A DNA stretch of 64,000 nt from Staphylococcus carnosus (GTDB lineage Bacteria > Bacillota > Bacilli > Staphylococcales > Staphylococcaceae): assembly GCF_900458435.1 (NCBI RefSeq), contig NZ_UHCT01000001.1:2170001-2234000 (forward strand). Direction: 5' to 3'. The notes under the pieces were generated by a model, which saw only the letters and a program-made list of their open reading frames with translations, searched no databases and was not told the origin of the DNA. How positions within the stretch are numbered: position 1 is the first letter of the stretch; every line of letters begins with the position of its first letter. Below, piece after piece: positions 56,185 to 64,000 of the stretch. A program made the position numbers and the translations under genes.

Positions 56185-57870
56185 CTATTCATTTAAGGTC
56201 ACCATATCATAAAGATATCCTTTTTGTTGCATTAATTGTTGATAATTATCTATTTCTACAAGTTCTCCTTCAATCATTACTGCAATACGATCAAATTTCG
56301 GAAGTAACTCTAAATCATGTGTCGCAACGATTAACGTTTCACTTTGTTCAAAAATACGTTGCATCATGCCTTCAGAATTATCCCAATCAAGCGAACGTGT
56401 AGGTTCGTCTAATAACCAAATAGGTGCTTCTTTTAAGAATAATCGCGCTAAACATAAACGTTGCAGTTCTCCACCAGATAATCCTACACCTGTCAATGTA
56501 ATTTCATAATCCAGTGCCACATGCTCTAAACCTAATTCATCTAAAACTTGACGCATTTTATTATCATCGGCATCAGACAATAAATTTTCTCTGACGGTGC
56601 CATCAAATAATTGTTGGTGCTGCAACATCACATTAAAGCTCTCAGCTTTTTCTGCTTCTGTTAGCTCAAAAATAGTACGTCCGTTTAATAATGCAGCACC
56701 TGTTTCAGTTTGATACAAGCCGGCAATAACTTGCATCAATGTACTTTTACCAGAGCCAGAAGGACCGATAATTGCTAAACGTTCACCTTTTTTCACATGC
56801 AAATTTATCTGTTTTAAAACATTTCCTATTTGATTCCAATATTTAAAATCAACATTTTCAACATCTATTAACTCATGCTCGCTATTAAAATTATTATTCT
56901 GACCACTTTGTGGATATCGTGATGGATCTGGAACATCATTTAAAACTTCACTGATGTTTATTATCGCTTGGTCAGTATCTGCTTTGAAATAAGCTACATT
57001 GCTCATTGGTACGGCTTGTTCGAATAATGTTAATAACATTAATACAATACTAGTAAGATAAATGACATCCATATTACCATTTTGTACTTGAATTATTCCT
57101 AGCCATACACATAAGAATAATGAAATCATGGATACTGCATCTAATGCAAAATCATATAGCGTTAAAAATCGTTGTTCGCTTCGTTGACGTTTGCTGTAAC
57201 CAAATAAGCGTTGCATTAGATCTTTACGATAACTTTCCACTTGATGGAAACGTTGCAGCTCTCCATAACCTTCTTTATAGTCAAAATATTGACTTAGAAA
57301 TTGACTTTCATCCTCAGCGACACGTTCACTTAATACCCGAGCACGTTTGGCACTTAACCATGGCAATATCCCTAAAGAAATTGTCATACTTAAAAACAAT
57401 AAAAGCGTATGTGCAAATGAGAATTCCCAAAGCGCCACTACTGTAATCAAAGCAGTGATTCCGATTACCACAGGCGGATAATATACGCGAAGATAAATAT
57501 TTTGCAAAGCTTCCACACTAGAAACCATGCGTGAAATTAAATCACTTGATTTAAATTTCCGATAAATATCAGGCACTACTTGTGTCAGACCTGAGAAAAA
57601 TTGAACACGTATATCTCTTAACATCGTAAAAGTTGTCCGATGTGAAAACAAACGTTCAAAGTAACGAGCAAGTGCCCGGATAAATCCGAACATTTTCACA
57701 AGCACCACAAGTATAATCAATGCCACAAGCGGTGCATTTTGAGCAGCTTGAGAAATCATCAAACCACTTAAAAAGAACATCCCAATAGCAACAAGTGCAC
57801 CAATAACACCTACAATAATCGCAAATATCAAGTCTTTATCTAATTTAAATTGTATTGGTCGTTTCTTCAT
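56185..57870 (-). CDS. cydC: ABC exporter CydC-type subunit
   Basis: Half-transporter (561 aa): six membrane helices in residues 1 to about 305, then an ATPase domain. Walker A is GPSGSGKST, signature LSGGELQR, Walker B IWLLDEPTRS. With CydD it would form a heterodimer exporting cysteine or glutathione, needed for assembly of cytochrome bd. It overlaps cydD by 4 bp. Cytochrome bd genes are not in the window, so the role rests on family and on the same pair beside mgrA in S. aureus. Confidence 0.82.
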   Translation of the reverse strand: MKKRPIQFKLDKDLIFAIIVGVIGALVAIGMFFLSGLMISQAAQNAPLVALIILVVLVKMFGFIRALARYFERLFSHRTTFTMLRDIRVQFFSGLTQVVPDIYRKFKSSDLISRMVSSVEALQNIYLRVYYPPVVIGITALITVVALWEFSFAHTLLLFLSMTISLGILPWLSAKRARVLSERVAEDESQFLSQYFDYKEGYGELQRFHQVESYRKDLMQRLFGYSKRQRSEQRFLTLYDFALDAVSMISLFLCVWLGIIQVQNGNMDVIYLTSIVLMLLTLFEQAVPMSNVAYFKADTDQAIINISEVLNDVPDPSRYPQSGQNNNFNSEHELIDVENVDFKYWNQIGNVLKQINLHVKKGERLAIIGPSGSGKSTLMQVIAGLYQTETGAALLNGRTIFELTEAEKAESFNVMLQHQQLFDGTVRENLLSDADDNKMRQVLDELGLEHVALDYEITLTGVGLSGGELQRLCLARLFLKEAPIWLLDEPTRSLDWDNSEGMMQRIFEQSETLIVATHDLELLPKFDRIAVMIEGELVEIDNYQQLMQQKGYLYDMVTLNE

Positions 57871-59507
57871 GCTTTCTCACGTCCTTTACGCATCCCGATT
57901 GAAATATCCTGGTCATCAGTTTCAATCCGACCTTGTTTCATATAAATTCTGCGATCAGCAGCGCGAATTGTACTTTGACGGTGCGCAATCATGATAACTG
58001 TCCGTGTATCAAAATATTCTTTTAATGCTGTTTGAATAATACGTTCAGTCCAAACATCAAGCCCTGTTGCTGGTTCATCAAACACAACAACTTCCGGACG
58101 GTCTAAGAGAACACGTGATAATTCAATACGTCTCATTTGTCCGCCAGACAACATTTCTCCACCTTCTCCGATAGCTGTATCCAAACCGTCTGGCAGAGAT
58201 TTAATTTTATCCGTTAGACCAACCGCTTCAATTACTTTCATAACCTCAGCGTCCGGTACTTCTTTAAACATTGTCACATTCTCACGAATGCTTGCATTAA
58301 AGATATAAGGTTGTTGACTTAAAACACCTAACTTTAAATCTTCCTTATTAAAAGTGACGATACCCTTTGAGGGTTGGCGTATTTGCAAAATTAATTGCGA
58401 AAGTGTCGTCTTTCCTGCCCCGCTTGGTCCAACCAAAGCAATATGATCACCTTTATCGATATCTAATGTAACACCATCTACTGCAAGACGTTCAGTATTA
58501 GGATAATGATAAGATACTTGGTCTAAATGAATTTGAGCAGCTTGAGATGTATCGACTGAATAGCGTGTCGTTTCATCATGATTGGAGTCTACATCTAACA
58601 TATCAAAAACAACATCTGCTGCACCTTCACTTTGTTTACCAGTATGGAACGCTTGTCCTAAATCTTTAATCGAGTTATAAAATTCAGGTGCTAAGATAAT
58701 CGCAATAGCTGCAGTTTGAAAGTTGATGTTATGAAATAGTACTAGTCCTAGTCCTGCTTCAAGAGCTACTAAACCAATACCGAGCAAACTGATAAACTCT
58801 AGCATTAATCCCGATAAAAATGCACTGCGCAAAATTTTCATTGTTTTATCACGGAATTTCGTGCTTTCTTGGTAAATCGTTGCCTCAGCTTGTTTTGAAC
58901 GGTTAAAAAGCTTCAAAGTAATTAAACCTTGTGCTAAATTCAAAAAACGTTGACTGAATTGCGTTAAATAAGTCATTTGATCTTTTGACTCATCACGCGT
59001 TTTTAATCCGAAAAGAATATAAAAAACAGGAATAAAGGGTGCTGTAACCATCATAATCAGTGCCGTATTCAAATGAATAAAACACATCGCAATGATAATG
59101 AAAAGCGGAATCATAACTGCCTTAAAAACTTGCGGCAAGTAGTCTTGATAAAACGGTGCGATTCCGTCAATGCTTTCAGTGATAACACTCATTTGTTCAC
59201 CAATTGGCTGATCAGCATTTTGTGTAACTGCACGTTTTCGTAAATTTGTTTTCACTTTATAAGCGAGTTGTGTCCCTAGCAATTGATTAGACATATTGAG
59301 TACGGCACGTAAAATAAGGATGGCCAGTAAAATTCCCAGAATTGCTGTTAACGAAATACTACTATGCGCTTTCGTCAGCATGATATCTAATACTTTCGCG
59401 ATTGTGACATTTTGAACTACAACAACGATAGCGAGCATCGCACATACAATCGCCATCAAAATAGGATATGATATGTACTTTTGAATATAACGCGTTAAAT
59501 TCTTCAT
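57867..59507 (-). CDS. cydD: ABC exporter CydD-type subunit
   Basis: Half-transporter (546 aa): six helices (to about 300) plus an ATPase domain with Walker A GPSGAGKTT, signature LSGGQMRR and Walker B VVVFDEPATG. It is the first gene of the pair and is coupled to cydC. The minus-strand leader of about 90 nt holds an imperfect hairpin (59555-59593). The alternative is a generic multidrug-type exporter, but the domain order and partner support CydDC. Confidence 0.82.
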   Translation of the reverse strand: MKNLTRYIQKYISYPILMAIVCAMLAIVVVVQNVTIAKVLDIMLTKAHSSISLTAILGILLAILILRAVLNMSNQLLGTQLAYKVKTNLRKRAVTQNADQPIGEQMSVITESIDGIAPFYQDYLPQVFKAVMIPLFIIIAMCFIHLNTALIMMVTAPFIPVFYILFGLKTRDESKDQMTYLTQFSQRFLNLAQGLITLKLFNRSKQAEATIYQESTKFRDKTMKILRSAFLSGLMLEFISLLGIGLVALEAGLGLVLFHNINFQTAAIAIILAPEFYNSIKDLGQAFHTGKQSEGAADVVFDMLDVDSNHDETTRYSVDTSQAAQIHLDQVSYHYPNTERLAVDGVTLDIDKGDHIALVGPSGAGKTTLSQLILQIRQPSKGIVTFNKEDLKLGVLSQQPYIFNASIRENVTMFKEVPDAEVMKVIEAVGLTDKIKSLPDGLDTAIGEGGEMLSGGQMRRIELSRVLLDRPEVVVFDEPATGLDVWTERIIQTALKEYFDTRTVIMIAHRQSTIRAADRRIYMKQGRIETDDQDISIGMRKGREKA

Positions 59508-59552
59508 TTAAATTCACCTTGTATTTTTTTATCAGGTTCAAAATACACAACA

Positions 59553-59651
59553 AAGGCGGAACACGTATGTGTTATATGCATACTTGTTCCACCCACTGTG
59601 TTTTTAAATCTTAATTTTAGAAGTTCAGGACATTAATAGCTGTCCTTTTTT
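59553..59651 (+). ncRNA. Candidate small RNA antisense to the cydD leader
   Basis: On the plus strand TTGTAT (59519-59524), a 17-bp spacer and AATACA (59542-59547) would start a transcript at about 59553. It would contain an imperfect hairpin (GGCGGAACA...TGTTCCACC with inner GTATG/CATAC, 59555-59593) and end at an intrinsic terminator, AGGACA/TGTCCT plus T6 (59627-59651). No plus-strand gene lies upstream to need this terminator. The -10 is weak. Confidence 0.35.
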
Positions 59652-59954
59652 GTGTCAAAAATGTCTTACCTTCAACTTAAAACAAGTGTTGTATAATTTC
59701 AATTTATTCGACTTGAAAAAGCTGAAAATAATAAGTTGTTCCCCCTTTATATTTCCCGGAAAATATCTTTACTTAAATAACACGAAATCAACACATTAAA
59801 TTTACTCATATACATCTTAGGACCTATCTTTTCACATTATTCTATTATTAGTAGCACAACTATTTTTTATTATGCTATCATAAAAGTTGTTTCAACATGT
59901 GCTTACATAATAAATTGGAATTTGAATATCATTTAGAAATAAGGAAGGTACGCT
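59652..59954 (+). other. Upstream region of uppP with C-rich motifs
   Basis: TATAAT at 59692-59697 is preceded by only a poor -35. Downstream are TTCCCCC (about 59741) and TTTCCCGG (about 59752), C-rich loops of the kind used by staphylococcal regulatory RNAs, and an inverted pair ACAACT/AGTTGT (about 59857-59893). The AAGGAAGG ribosome site of uppP ends the region. No reading frame of note. Confidence 0.35.
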
Positions 59955-60845
59955 ATGTTATTGTTAGAATTATTAAAAGCGTTGATTCTAGGAATTGTTG
60001 AAGGATTGACGGAATTTGCGCCAGTATCTTCTACAGGTCATATGATCTTAGTGGATGATATGTGGCTGAAATCTCCTGAATTTCTGGGCTCACAATCAGC
60101 GTTTACGTTTAAAATTGTTATACAGTTAGGTTCCGTGTTTGCAGCCGCATGGGTATTTAGAAAACGTTATTTCGAAATGTTGTACATAGGAAAATATCAA
60201 CCTGCCGCTACAGAAACTGAATCAGCTGATGGTAAAATCGGCAAACGTGTTAAGCCGAAACGCTTAACTTTATGGCATGTACTTGTGGGTATGATTCCTG
60301 CTGGTATTTTAGGGTTGCTTTTTGATGACGTTATTGAAAAATACTTATTTAGTGTACCAACAGTAATGATTGGATTATTACTAGGTGCATTTTACATGAT
60401 TTTCGCTCAAAAATTTAGCGAGCGCTATGCACATCGTGAAAATATCGACCAAATTACATTCTTCCAAGCTTTTGTTATTGGTTTATCACAAGCTGTAGCA
60501 ATGTGGCCTGGATTCAGCCGTTCTGGTTCGACTATTTCAACAGGTGTATTAATGAAAATGAATTATAAAGCCGCTTCAGACTTTACATTCATTATGGCGG
60601 TTCCGATTATGCTTGCCGCAAGTCTTTTATCATTAGTCAAACATATCGGGTATATTCATTTAAGTCATATTCCATTTTACATCATTGGATTCTTAGCAGC
60701 GTTTATATTCGGATTACTTTCAATCCGTCTATTCCTAAACTTGATTAATCGTATTAAATTGATACCATTTGCGATTTATCGAATTATTTTAGTTATCTTC
60801 ATCGCAATCCTTTACTTCGGTTTCGGTATTGGAAAAGGAATCTAA
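59955..60845 (+). CDS. uppP: Undecaprenyl-diphosphatase UppP (BacA)
   Basis: Membrane phosphatase (296 aa, about eight helices) that recycles the lipid carrier for peptidoglycan and gives basal bacitracin resistance. The two active-site motifs are EGLTEFAPVSSTGHMIL (residues 16-32) with the catalytic Glu and Ser, and WPGFSRSGSTIST near 178. It lies between cydDC and the coiled-coil gene, as in S. aureus, with its own terminator. Confidence 0.94.
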   Translation: MLLLELLKALILGIVEGLTEFAPVSSTGHMILVDDMWLKSPEFLGSQSAFTFKIVIQLGSVFAAAWVFRKRYFEMLYIGKYQPAATETESADGKIGKRVKPKRLTLWHVLVGMIPAGILGLLFDDVIEKYLFSVPTVMIGLLLGAFYMIFAQKFSERYAHRENIDQITFFQAFVIGLSQAVAMWPGFSRSGSTISTGVLMKMNYKAASDFTFIMAVPIMLAASLLSLVKHIGYIHLSHIPFYIIGFLAAFIFGLLSIRLFLNLINRIKLIPFAIYRIILVIFIAILYFGFGIGKGI

Positions 60846-60860
60846 GATTAAAGTATCTCT

Positions 60861-60894
60861 AAGACGTCGATTTATTTCGACGTCTTTTATTTTT
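60861..60894 (+). terminator. Terminator of uppP
   Basis: AAGACGTCGA (60861-60870) and TCGACGTCTT (60877-60886) form a perfect 10-bp stem with a 6-nt loop and T-rich tail. Confidence 0.9.
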
Positions 60895-61024
60895 ATACTA
60901 AACCATCCAAAGAGGAATATCCGCCTAGTTTAAAGTCTAAAACGATATACTGAGTATATCGTTTAATGCAAATAATGACAGGGTATTAAAGAGTTATACA
61001 CTAACAACAAATGGAGGCACTACA

Positions 61025-61726
61025 ATGGAGAAGAAGAGATTAATCAGAACTTTAATTACAGTTTTACCAGTTATTCTTGTACCTTTAATCGTAGAACGTA
61101 AACGTATCAAGGATCACCCTGATGTACAGAAGGTCAATGATAAGACTGCAGATTTGAGACACAATGTATCTGACAAGACATCTCAACTAGCTAGCGGTAT
61201 ATCTAATAAATCTTCTCAAGCTGCATCTGCGGTTTCAAATAAATCTTCTGAATTTGCTCAATATGTAGGCGATAAAAAAGAAGAGCTTGAAGAAAAACGC
61301 CAAGCTAAAAAAGAGGCAAAAGAAAATGACCCAGAGCGCATCAAAACAAAAGGCGAAAAATTAGAAAAGAAAAACCGCAAAGAAGCTGAAAAAATGGCGA
61401 AAAAGTTGGATAAAAACTTAGAAAAACGCCGTAAAGAAGAAGAAAAAGACGATGAAAAAACACGTAAACGTCTCGTCAAAGAAATGAAAGATGCACAAAA
61501 ATATCAAGAAAAAGTAGGTCTTGTTCCTGGCGATGCTTCTGACAAGCAAGTTGCCAACAAAGGTGAAGAACTTGAACAAGAAAATAAAGATGAAGCCTAT
61601 GATATGAACCGTATCTTGGAAGATCGCATCGAACAGCGTCTCAAAAAAGAAGAAGAAGCACGACGCGCTAACCAAGAGGAACGCATCAAAGAAATCCAAA
61701 AATATGAAAAGAAACCGAATCTATAA
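61025..61726 (+). CDS. Membrane-anchored charged coiled-coil protein, function unknown (233 aa)
   Basis: One N-terminal hydrophobic segment (about residues 7-23) precedes a long hydrophilic body rich in Lys and Glu. Residues about 45-80 contain repeats of the type SNKSSQAAS / SNKSSEFAQ. From about 85 to the end the heptad pattern and charge suggest coiled coils. No enzymatic motif. Staphylococci carry a similar protein at this place. Its stop directly abuts the next ATG (zero-base spacing), so they are co-transcribed. Confidence 0.72.
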   Translation: MEKKRLIRTLITVLPVILVPLIVERKRIKDHPDVQKVNDKTADLRHNVSDKTSQLASGISNKSSQAASAVSNKSSEFAQYVGDKKEELEEKRQAKKEAKENDPERIKTKGEKLEKKNRKEAEKMAKKLDKNLEKRRKEEEKDDEKTRKRLVKEMKDAQKYQEKVGLVPGDASDKQVANKGEELEQENKDEAYDMNRILEDRIEQRLKKEEEARRANQEERIKEIQKYEKKPNL

Positions 61727-62179
61727 ATGACTCGGGTAATGATTGATGGTGATGCTTGTCCTGTTACAGATTCAGTAATTCGACTGACTGAAGGGACAGG
61801 CATTTTTGTTGTGTTAGTAAGAAGTTATTCGCATTTCTCGATGCAAGATTACCCCTCTCATGTAACAGTGAAGTATGTAGATGACGGTCCGGATATGGTT
61901 GATTATAAAATCGTACAGTTGACAGGTCCCTCAGATATTGTGATTACACAAGATTATGGTTTAGCAAGTTTGCTCATTGGAAAAGCACGTATGGTGATGC
62001 ACCATAACGGAATGGTATATACTGAAAATAACATGGGACGCTTGTTAGAACAGCGGTATCAACATGCACAAGCACGCCAACAAGGTAAACATCATAAAGG
62101 TCCTCGTCGCTTCACTGAAGAAGCTCGTACAAAATTCGAACAAAAATTTCAGTATGTCATTGACGAAATTACTTCGTAA
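61727..62179 (+). CDS. YaiI/YqxD family protein (DUF188)
   Basis: A PIN-like-fold protein of 150 aa with the family N-terminus MIDGDACPVTDSVI and the acidic motifs VDDGPDMVDYKIV and ITQDYGLASLL expected of a metal-binding site. The C-terminus is basic (RQQGKHHKGPRRF). The family is widespread but functionally uncharacterised; nuclease activity is only suggested by fold. Middle gene of a three-gene operon. Confidence 0.85.
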   Translation: MTRVMIDGDACPVTDSVIRLTEGTGIFVVLVRSYSHFSMQDYPSHVTVKYVDDGPDMVDYKIVQLTGPSDIVITQDYGLASLLIGKARMVMHHNGMVYTENNMGRLLEQRYQHAQARQQGKHHKGPRRFTEEARTKFEQKFQYVIDEITS

Positions 62180-62196
62180 ATATGGAGATGGTAGGA

Positions 62197-62769
62197 ATGA
62201 GTTTAAAAAGAATTGCTGTATATTGCGGCGCAAGCAAGGGTAAAGACCCTGTTTATATGGAACGTGGTTATGAACTTGGAAAATACATGGCAGAACATGG
62301 TTATGAATTAGTATTCGGAGCAGGTTCTGTAGGTATTATGGGCGCGATTCAAAATGGGGTTCTAGATCATGGAGGTTCAGCAATCGGTGTCATGCCGCGC
62401 AGTTTAGATGATAAAGAAATTACAAGTCAACGTCTCACTGAACTCGTATTGGTGGATTCATTGCATGGTCGTAAAGCAAAAATGTCAGAACTTGCTGATG
62501 CTTTCATTCTTGCTCCTGGCGGTGCAGGATCATTAGAAGAATTTTTCGAAACATATAGTTGGGCTCAAATCGGTATTCATGATAAACCTATGGCAGTTTT
62601 TAATATCAACAATTTCTTTATACCGCTTCAAACTATGCTTGATGAAATGATTGATGCAGGTTTTATCGATGCTAAATATCGCGCATTAGCACCATTATAT
62701 GATGATTTAGAAGCTTTATTTGAGAGCCTGGAAAATTATGAATCGGTAGGTACACGAAGCTACGACTGA
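62197..62769 (+). CDS. LOG-family (lysine decarboxylase-like) nucleotide phosphoribohydrolase
   Basis: Rossmann-type protein (190 aa). Nucleotide site VYCGASKG near the N-terminus; the LOG signature PGGAGSLEEFFE near 108-119 carries the catalytic Glu; MPRSLDDKEI and LVDSLHGRKAKM precede it. Members cleave nucleoside 5'-monophosphates (cytokinin riboside monophosphates in plants) to the free base; the older lysine decarboxylase name is misleading. ATG 62197 has GGAG eight bases upstream. Confidence 0.85.
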   Translation: MSLKRIAVYCGASKGKDPVYMERGYELGKYMAEHGYELVFGAGSVGIMGAIQNGVLDHGGSAIGVMPRSLDDKEITSQRLTELVLVDSLHGRKAKMSELADAFILAPGGAGSLEEFFETYSWAQIGIHDKPMAVFNINNFFIPLQTMLDEMIDAGFIDAKYRALAPLYDDLEALFESLENYESVGTRSYD

Positions 62770-62838
62770 TTCAAATTAAATATCTAAACAGTTTTAATAT
62801 AATGAATTCCTTGTTTTAAAATTATAACCTATCATGCT

Positions 62839-62877
62839 AAAAGAGGAAGCACTCCTATCAAAGGTTGCTTCCTCTTT
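62839..62877. terminator. Bidirectional terminator
   Basis: AAAGAGGAAGC (62840-62850) and GCTTCCTCTTT (62867-62877) form a perfect 11-bp stem between the convergent LOG gene and acetyltransferase gene. Confidence 0.87.
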
Positions 62878-63421
62878 ATTCATTCAATCGCTTATGATAC
62901 CGCACTTGCGGTCGTAATGGATGAATTTCAGATACTGCAGGTAATTCAAATGTATCCATTAACGTCATACCGATTTTTTCCATCACACGTCTTGAAGCAG
63001 CATTGGATTCAGCAGCGATACTAAATACATCTTTCAATCCCTTTTCAGTCGCATAACCTAAAACCGCTTTTGCGCCTTCAGTCGCGATTCCGTTATCCCA
63101 TACTTCTGGAATCAGCCGCCAGCCAATTTCATAAAAAGGCAGTTCTGGAAAATTATATTGACTATTTGCCGGAATGTAGTTAAGACCTACAAAACCTATC
63201 CATTCCCCGCTTTCTTTTAGTTCAACTGCAAATAAACCGATGCCATCTTGTTCAAGATTCTTTTTCATCGCTTGCATGTCTAGTTCAGAACGACGATAAC
63301 TCAATATACTCGGGAAAAAGCGACGCACTTGTCTATTGGCATTCATTTTTTGAAATGGCAATAAATCTTTTTCTTCCCAATCTCTTAATTTTAATCGTTC
63401 TGTTTCTATATATACGCTCAT
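62876..63421 (-). CDS. GNAT-family N-acetyltransferase (RimJ/RimL type)
   Basis: An acetyltransferase of 181 aa. It opens with ETERLKLRDWEEKDL, typical of the RimJ/RimL subgroup; the acetyl-CoA region is GIATEGAKAVLGYA and the C-terminal ESNAASRRVMEKIGM is the family motif B. Target unknown. ATG 63421 has GAGGTGG upstream; the frame is open seven codons further. The last bases overlap the shared terminator. The 206-bp gap upstream holds nothing I can assign. Confidence 0.82.
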   Translation of the reverse strand: MSVYIETERLKLRDWEEKDLLPFQKMNANRQVRRFFPSILSYRRSELDMQAMKKNLEQDGIGLFAVELKESGEWIGFVGLNYIPANSQYNFPELPFYEIGWRLIPEVWDNGIATEGAKAVLGYATEKGLKDVFSIAAESNAASRRVMEKIGMTLMDTFELPAVSEIHPLRPQVRYHKRLNE

Positions 63422-63648
63422 TGATTCCACCTCGTACACCAAATAAATCTCAAATCCTATACGTCAATTCCTATAGAAAAAAGCACTGAAAGTAAAGTCA
63501 ATTTTTAAAAATTATTATTAACCACCTTACTTGCTAGCGCCTTAATTTCTTTTTCTTATTCGATTGTCGGCACTGACTTTCAGATTAACTCTGAAATCTT
63601 TCTGCTCATTTCAACTACGCTTTGATTACCCTTTCAGCTGTATAATAA

Positions 63649-63960
63649 TTAAGCTTGCGGTAATTCTGAACGTGTAATGTAAGTAATTAACTGAATCGTA
63701 ACTTGTACATCATTCAGACGCTCACGTTCACTCTTTAATGCTGCGAATGTCACATCCACAAAATCACCAAGGTGATTGAGTTTATATGTAGCTTGGAATG
63801 TATCTGTATCAGACTCAAAATTAGGTTTCTGAGCAACGATACGTTTAATTTGCCCTGTAGGTTGTTCTAATTGATATCCTGAAATTTTTTCAATTGCTTC
63901 GCTGACTTGTTTTAAAGTCATTTTCTTACCTTCTAATTCATGAAATTCCGCTTCGTACAT
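63649..63960 (-). CDS. Conserved-looking small soluble protein, function unknown (103 aa)
   Basis: A soluble, mixed alpha/beta-type protein without signal or membrane segment. It has an amphipathic N-terminal helix (KKMTLKQVSEAIEKI) and then alternating hydrophobic/polar stretches that look like strands (IKRIVAQK, TFQATYKL, DFVDVTFAAL, VQVTIQLITYI). I do not recognise the family. A strong AAAAGGAGT ribosome site lies nine bases before the ATG, and codon use resembles its neighbours, so it is a real gene. Confidence 0.7.
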   Translation of the reverse strand: MYEAEFHELEGKKMTLKQVSEAIEKISGYQLEQPTGQIKRIVAQKPNFESDTDTFQATYKLNHLGDFVDVTFAALKSERERLNDVQVTIQLITYITRSELPQA

Positions 63961-64000
63961 AGTATCGACTCCTTTTAATTTTTCCGCATTTTCTATTATA

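Noticed and set aside
59560..59700. T-box leader on the minus strand before cydD
   Set aside because: GGGTGGAACA resembles part of the T-box motif, but no specifier loop or full antiterminator bulge is present and the downstream gene is not amino-acid related in an obvious way.
61258..61803. Minus-strand frames opposite the coiled-coil gene
   Set aside because: These Phe/Ser-rich frames are mirror products of the Lys/Glu-rich coding strand; no ribosome sites.

Overview
This window is chromosomal DNA from a low-GC Firmicute. Gene content and order (sstABCD, nrdIEF, queF, hisC, recQ, ltaS, the sae locus, mpfA, fruRKA, norA, mgrA, cydDC, uppP) match the core genome of Staphylococcus. It is not typical S. 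aureus: it carries a malate dehydrogenase gene, a tandem pair of POT peptide transporters, scdA beside sae, and two inactivated genes. A non-pathogenic species of the S. carnosus/S. simulans kind is my inference; there is no rRNA in the window to test it. I see no IS element, prophage, CRISPR array, tRNA or rRNA.

Layout. 1-4.4 kb: a small membrane protein, then the Fur-controlled siderophore importer sstABCD (minus strand). 4.4-8.6 kb: class Ib ribonucleotide reductase nrdIEF behind a promoter with paired NrdR boxes. 9-13.9 kb: a DMT transporter, queF, and two POT peptide transporters, each with a CodY-like box. 14-22.6 kb: a frameshifted deoxyribonucleotidase, hisC, an osmoprotectant ABC importer, recQ and an ABC-F ATPase. 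22.8-29.7 kb: ltaS, pxpBC (kipIA) and pabABC. 29.8-31.9 kb: a preQ1-I riboswitch and queCDE. 32-34 kb: small membrane proteins and an aldo/keto reductase. 34.3-37.8 kb: scdA and saePQRS, in which saeR has an in-frame nonsense codon. 37.9-43.5 kb: mpfA with an unusual leader, then fruRKA under a cre-containing promoter. 43.5-46.8 kb: a tRNA-editing protein, a small anchored protein, and a SAM-riboswitch operon of metQ plus an atypical lactate-dehydrogenase-like gene. 46.9-55.4 kb: norA, DUF1361, sdcS, mdh, a DedA protein, an aldo/keto reductase and a CobW GTPase. 55.6-60.9 kb: mgrA, cydCD and uppP. 61-64 kb: a charged coiled-coil protein, a YaiI/YqxD protein, a LOG protein, an acetyltransferase and a small conserved protein.

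How the parts fit. Queuosine genes sit in two clusters (queF; riboswitch-queCDE). sdcS and mdh are neighbours and probably serve C4-dicarboxylate use; mdh has a near-consensus cre. The most novel hypothesis is that the 2-hydroxyacid dehydrogenase downstream of metQ, with no terminator between and a SAM riboswitch in front, acts on a methionine-related oxo or hydroxy acid. Other points for a second look are the saeR nonsense codon with SaeS intact, the layered leader in front of mpfA, and a possible small RNA opposite the cydD leader.
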